Origin: an uncultured Granulosicoccus sp.
GTDB taxonomy: Bacteria; Pseudomonadota; Gammaproteobacteria; Granulosicoccales; Granulosicoccaceae
Assembly (NCBI GenBank): GCA_947492525.1
Contig: CANLNQ010000002.1
Location: 62,001 to 126,000, forward strand
Length of the DNA: 64,000 nt
Direction of reading: 5' to 3'
Each line of letters begins with the position of its first letter. The first letter of the stretch is position 1. The notes under the pieces are model-generated. The model worked only from the letters and a program-made list of their open reading frames with translations. It was not told the DNA's origin and searched no databases. This document shows, one piece after another, positions 61,952-64,000 of the stretch. Position numbers and translations under genes: made by a program.

Positions 61952-62566
61952 ATGCAAGGCATGATCAAACAATTCAGGATTATTCTGGCAGCGGTTGCGC
62001 TGACGATCGCCAGTGGCGCTGCCCAGGCGGCCGAACACCCGGCTCAGGAAATGGTGGTCGAGGCCATCACGGCGATGCTGGATGTGCTGGAGAATGACGG
62101 GGACAAGATCGAATCCGACCCTGAATACCGGCAGGCCAAGGTGGATGAGCTCATCGTGCCTCACCTCGACTTCGACACCATGACCAAGCTGGCCGTGGGC
62201 AAGTTCTGGCGACGGGCGGATGCCGGACAGCAGGAAGAACTGGTCACGGAATTCAAGACGCTGCTGCTCAATACCTACACAGGCGCCTTGACTGAATACA
62301 GTGGTGAGACCATCACCTTCGAACCGTTTCGCCCCGAGGAGCGAGAGGATCGGGCGGTGGTGAGATCCACTTTCAGTCAATCCGGTGGAAGCGATGTACC
62401 GGTCATCTACAAGCTCCGCGAAAAGAACGGCTGGACCATCTACGATATCGAGGTCAACGGCATCAGTCTGGTCACCAATTACCGCACTGCCTTTACCAAT
62501 GAGATCACCAATGGCGGGATTGACGGTCTGCTGGCCACGCTCAAGGAGCGAAATGCCAAGTCATGA
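61952..62566 (+). CDS. mlaC: Periplasmic phospholipid-binding protein MlaC
   Basis: A 204-residue soluble carrier. The signal peptide is MIKQFRIILAAVALTIASGAAQA. The MlaC (Tol-like) fold follows: DFDTMTKLAVGKFWRRADAGQQEELVTEFKTLLLNTYTGALTEYSG and YKLREKNGWTIYDIEVNGISLVTNYRTAF. It ferries a phospholipid between MlaA at the outer membrane and MlaD. Starts at 61952 (used) and 61961 are both possible; a GTG/TTG extension into the mlaD gene is rejected. It overlaps mlaB by ATGA. Confidence 0.94.
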   Translation: MQGMIKQFRIILAAVALTIASGAAQAAEHPAQEMVVEAITAMLDVLENDGDKIESDPEYRQAKVDELIVPHLDFDTMTKLAVGKFWRRADAGQQEELVTEFKTLLLNTYTGALTEYSGETITFEPFRPEEREDRAVVRSTFSQSGGSDVPVIYKLREKNGWTIYDIEVNGISLVTNYRTAFTNEITNGGIDGLLATLKERNAKS

Positions 62567-62853
62567 CTGACTCGTTCGCGATAGAACAGGCTGGGGAGCG
62601 CTGCAGTGTCACCGGGGTGCTGGATTTCACCACCGCCAGGCAGGCGCTCGACAAGCTGGGCGCAGTGGTCAGATCCAATGAACAGCTGACGGTCGATTTC
62701 TCTCGGGTAGGGCGTTGCAACAGTGCCGCGCTGGCCCTGTTGATCGAGCTGAAGGCCATTGCGCGACAACAGGGCCATCAGGTCAATTTCAGTGACGTCC
62801 CCGGCGGCATACGTCAGCTGGCTCAGGTCTGTCAGGTAGAAGGCTTTATCTGA
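62563..62853 (+). CDS. mlaB: STAS-domain protein MlaB
   Basis: A 96-residue cytoplasmic STAS domain: VTGVLDFTTARQALDKLG, then LTVDFSRVGRCNSAALALLIELKAIARQQGHQV with the conserved Asn-Ser-Ala where anti-sigma-antagonist relatives carry the phospho-Ser. MlaB binds MlaF and is required for activity of the transporter. It ends the mla operon. Confidence 0.93.
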   Translation: MTDSFAIEQAGERCSVTGVLDFTTARQALDKLGAVVRSNEQLTVDFSRVGRCNSAALALLIELKAIARQQGHQVNFSDVPGGIRQLAQVCQVEGFI

Positions 62854-63006
62854 CACTGCCGCGTGCCGGGCAGTGTTCGCCTGCCCCGCTCGGGCAGGCC
62901 ATTCATCAACATTCAATCTGGCTGCCTTCGTGCCGATACCGACGGTATGGCCGAGCGTTCATCGTGACACGCTTCTCGCCTGTTTCTGCAAGGCGGGAGA
63001 AAGCCG

Positions 63007-63609
63007 ATGGTATCCACTTCAATTCGACGCGTTTCCCTGATCATCGTTCTGGCGATTTACGGCAGTCTGGCCCCGTTGCAGGCGCGTTTTGATCCCGAGA
63101 TCGATGCTGCCGCTCGGCTCTATGTCGCCCGGCATGTCAGCCAATGGCTCAGCGATGCGATCATCATCGAGTCCGTGACGAGTCAGAACCGCTTGCATGC
63201 AGATCTCACGCAGGCAGATATCGACGAGATGGATCGGCAGTGGCAGGAGCAATCCATGGGCGGTGGCCCGCTGGTCGACACGGTGCTCGGCAACGAGCTG
63301 TCGATCCATCTGCGAGATATCGAACGTCGTGCCAACGGTCTGATCACCGAAATCTTCGTGATGGACAATCAGGGCCTGAACGTCGGGTTGAGCAGTCTGA
63401 CCTCGGATTACTGGCAGGCGGACGAAGACAAGTGGCGCAAGTCCTATCTGGCAGGACCCCGGGCGGTTTTCGTGGATGAGGTCGATCTGGATGAATCCTC
63501 TCAGCGTTACCAGACTCAGGTCAGTGTTCCGGTGGTTAGTCCGGACTCAGGAAAGGTGATTGGTGCCGTTACAGTGGGAATAGACGCAGAAGGCCTGTTG
63601 TTGCAATAG
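63007..63609 (+). CDS. Secreted Cache/PDC-like sensor-domain protein
   Basis: A 200-residue protein with a Sec signal (VSLIIVLAIYGSLAPLQA, cleavage likely near residue 26). The mature part resembles a single Cache/PDC domain: ADLTQADIDEMDRQWQEQ, then ITEIFVMDNQGLNVGLSSLTSDYWQADEDKWRKSYLAG and QVSVPVVSPDSGKVIGAVTVGID, the last a typical Cache strand. It carries no membrane anchor or output domain. The next gene encodes a membrane sensor starting about 75 bases on, so this could be a detached ligand-binding partner for it. Confidence 0.75.
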   Translation: MVSTSIRRVSLIIVLAIYGSLAPLQARFDPEIDAAARLYVARHVSQWLSDAIIIESVTSQNRLHADLTQADIDEMDRQWQEQSMGGGPLVDTVLGNELSIHLRDIERRANGLITEIFVMDNQGLNVGLSSLTSDYWQADEDKWRKSYLAGPRAVFVDEVDLDESSQRYQTQVSVPVVSPDSGKVIGAVTVGIDAEGLLLQ

Positions 63610-63683
63610 GCTCGATGCAGGCTTGAGGAGCCGTGCGACCCCTGGCGCTGTTCGAAGACGATGTCACAGAGTATCCAGTTCCC

Positions 63684-64000
63684 ATGAATACAGCTGTACG
63701 TGAATCCGGCAGTGAGAGTGCCAGCAGCGAGTACACCTTGCGCAAGGCCAGTGCCTCGGTCAGTCGCATTCTGCTGATCACCACAGCGGTGTTCAGCATT
63801 CTCGGCTTCACGCTGGTTCTCGGACTCTCTGCCCGAAGCAATTACCTGCATAACCTCCAGGCTGCAAAGACCAGTCAGGATACGATCAGTCGTCTGCTGG
63901 GTTTCCAGATAGCGGGTGCCCTGCGCTGGGACAAGGTGGGCGTTCTTGAAAACCTGCTGACATCGGTAAGCAATGCCTCGGACACCGAGTTGCTGGTGAG
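63684..64000 (+). CDS. Membrane sensor protein, N-terminal part (3' end cut by window edge)
   Basis: About 105 residues are visible before the window ends. A short cytoplasmic segment (ESGSESASSEYTLRKASASVSR) precedes one membrane helix (ILLITTAVFSILGFTLVLGL) and the start of a periplasmic domain (SNYLHNLQAAKTSQDTISRLL). This is the layout of histidine kinases, GGDEF sensors or chemoreceptors, which I cannot distinguish. A GTG at 63633 in the same frame would add 17 residues; it has GAGGAG only two bases upstream, so the ATG is used. It probably forms a unit with the preceding Cache-like protein gene. Confidence 0.6.
   Translation, partial: MNTAVRESGSESASSEYTLRKASASVSRILLITTAVFSILGFTLVLGLSARSNYLHNLQAAKTSQDTISRLLGFQIAGALRWDKVGVLENLLTSVSNASDTELLV

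Overview
The window reads as a chromosomal segment of a moderately GC-rich Gammaproteobacterium. The conserved blocks (minCDE, the kdsD-lptC-lptA-lptB-rpoN-hpf-ptsN-hprK-rapZ-HPr-ptsI run, mlaFEDCB with a divergent mlaA, a split B12-dependent ribonucleotide reductase nrdJa/nrdJb) have gammaproteobacterial gene content and order. HprK together with RapZ and an Ntr-type PTS, a split NrdJ and repeat-rich proteins fit an environmental or marine lineage near the Chromatiales; that placement is inference. No rRNA, tRNA, CRISPR array, phage or insertion sequence was recognised.

Layout. (1) 1-4.1 kb: 3' part of a soluble lytic transglycosylase, a BolA protein, a 22-bp tandem repeat and a metallophosphoesterase. 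(2) 4.3-22.5 kb: an accessory surface-glycan region with four or five glycosyltransferases, two paralogous polysaccharide deacetylase-like proteins, a GNAT acetyltransferase, a large ABC-exporter-like protein whose nucleotide-binding motifs are degenerate, and a stand-alone cyclic-nucleotide-binding-fold protein. A complete peptide/oligopeptide ABC importer (fused double ATPase, binding protein, two permeases) lies inside it. (3) 22.6-31.8 kb: a BON lipoprotein, a porin, about 1 kb of repeat-rich non-coding DNA, minE-minD-minC, dinB, a GGDEF-EAL protein, and a small zinc-ribbon/hypothetical/parvulin operon. (4) 31.8-35.1 kb: nrdJa-nrdJb with two pairs of NrdR-box-like sites upstream. (5) 35.4-39.6 kb: a stand-alone DUF3391-like protein, a hybrid histidine kinase and its OmpR-type response regulator. 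(6) 40-47.2 kb: an acyl-CoA synthetase, a membrane transporter, a MaoC hydratase, etfB-etfA and a long acyl-CoA dehydrogenase, together a small-acid degradation module that could act on methylmercaptopropionate. (7) 47.3-58.6 kb, minus strand: mgtE and the PTS-Ntr/rpoN/lpt/kdsD block. (8) 58.6-62.9 kb: mlaA (minus) and mlaFEDCB (plus), the phospholipid retrograde transport system. (9) 63-64 kb: a Cache-like periplasmic protein and the start of a membrane sensor cut by the window edge.

The most unusual signals are: the inactivated ABC protein with three copies of a Q-loop-like segment, next to a CNB-fold protein whose ligand-contacting residues are altered; a predicted three-helix-junction RNA filling the whole hpf-ptsN gap, with ptsN lacking a Shine-Dalgarno sequence; four NrdR-like boxes in two spaced pairs; several in-frame tandem repeats that extend proteins (Ala-Ser/Gly-Pro in a glycosyltransferase, an 18-residue acidic repeat in MlaA); and a repeat-rich non-coding stretch between the porin and minE.
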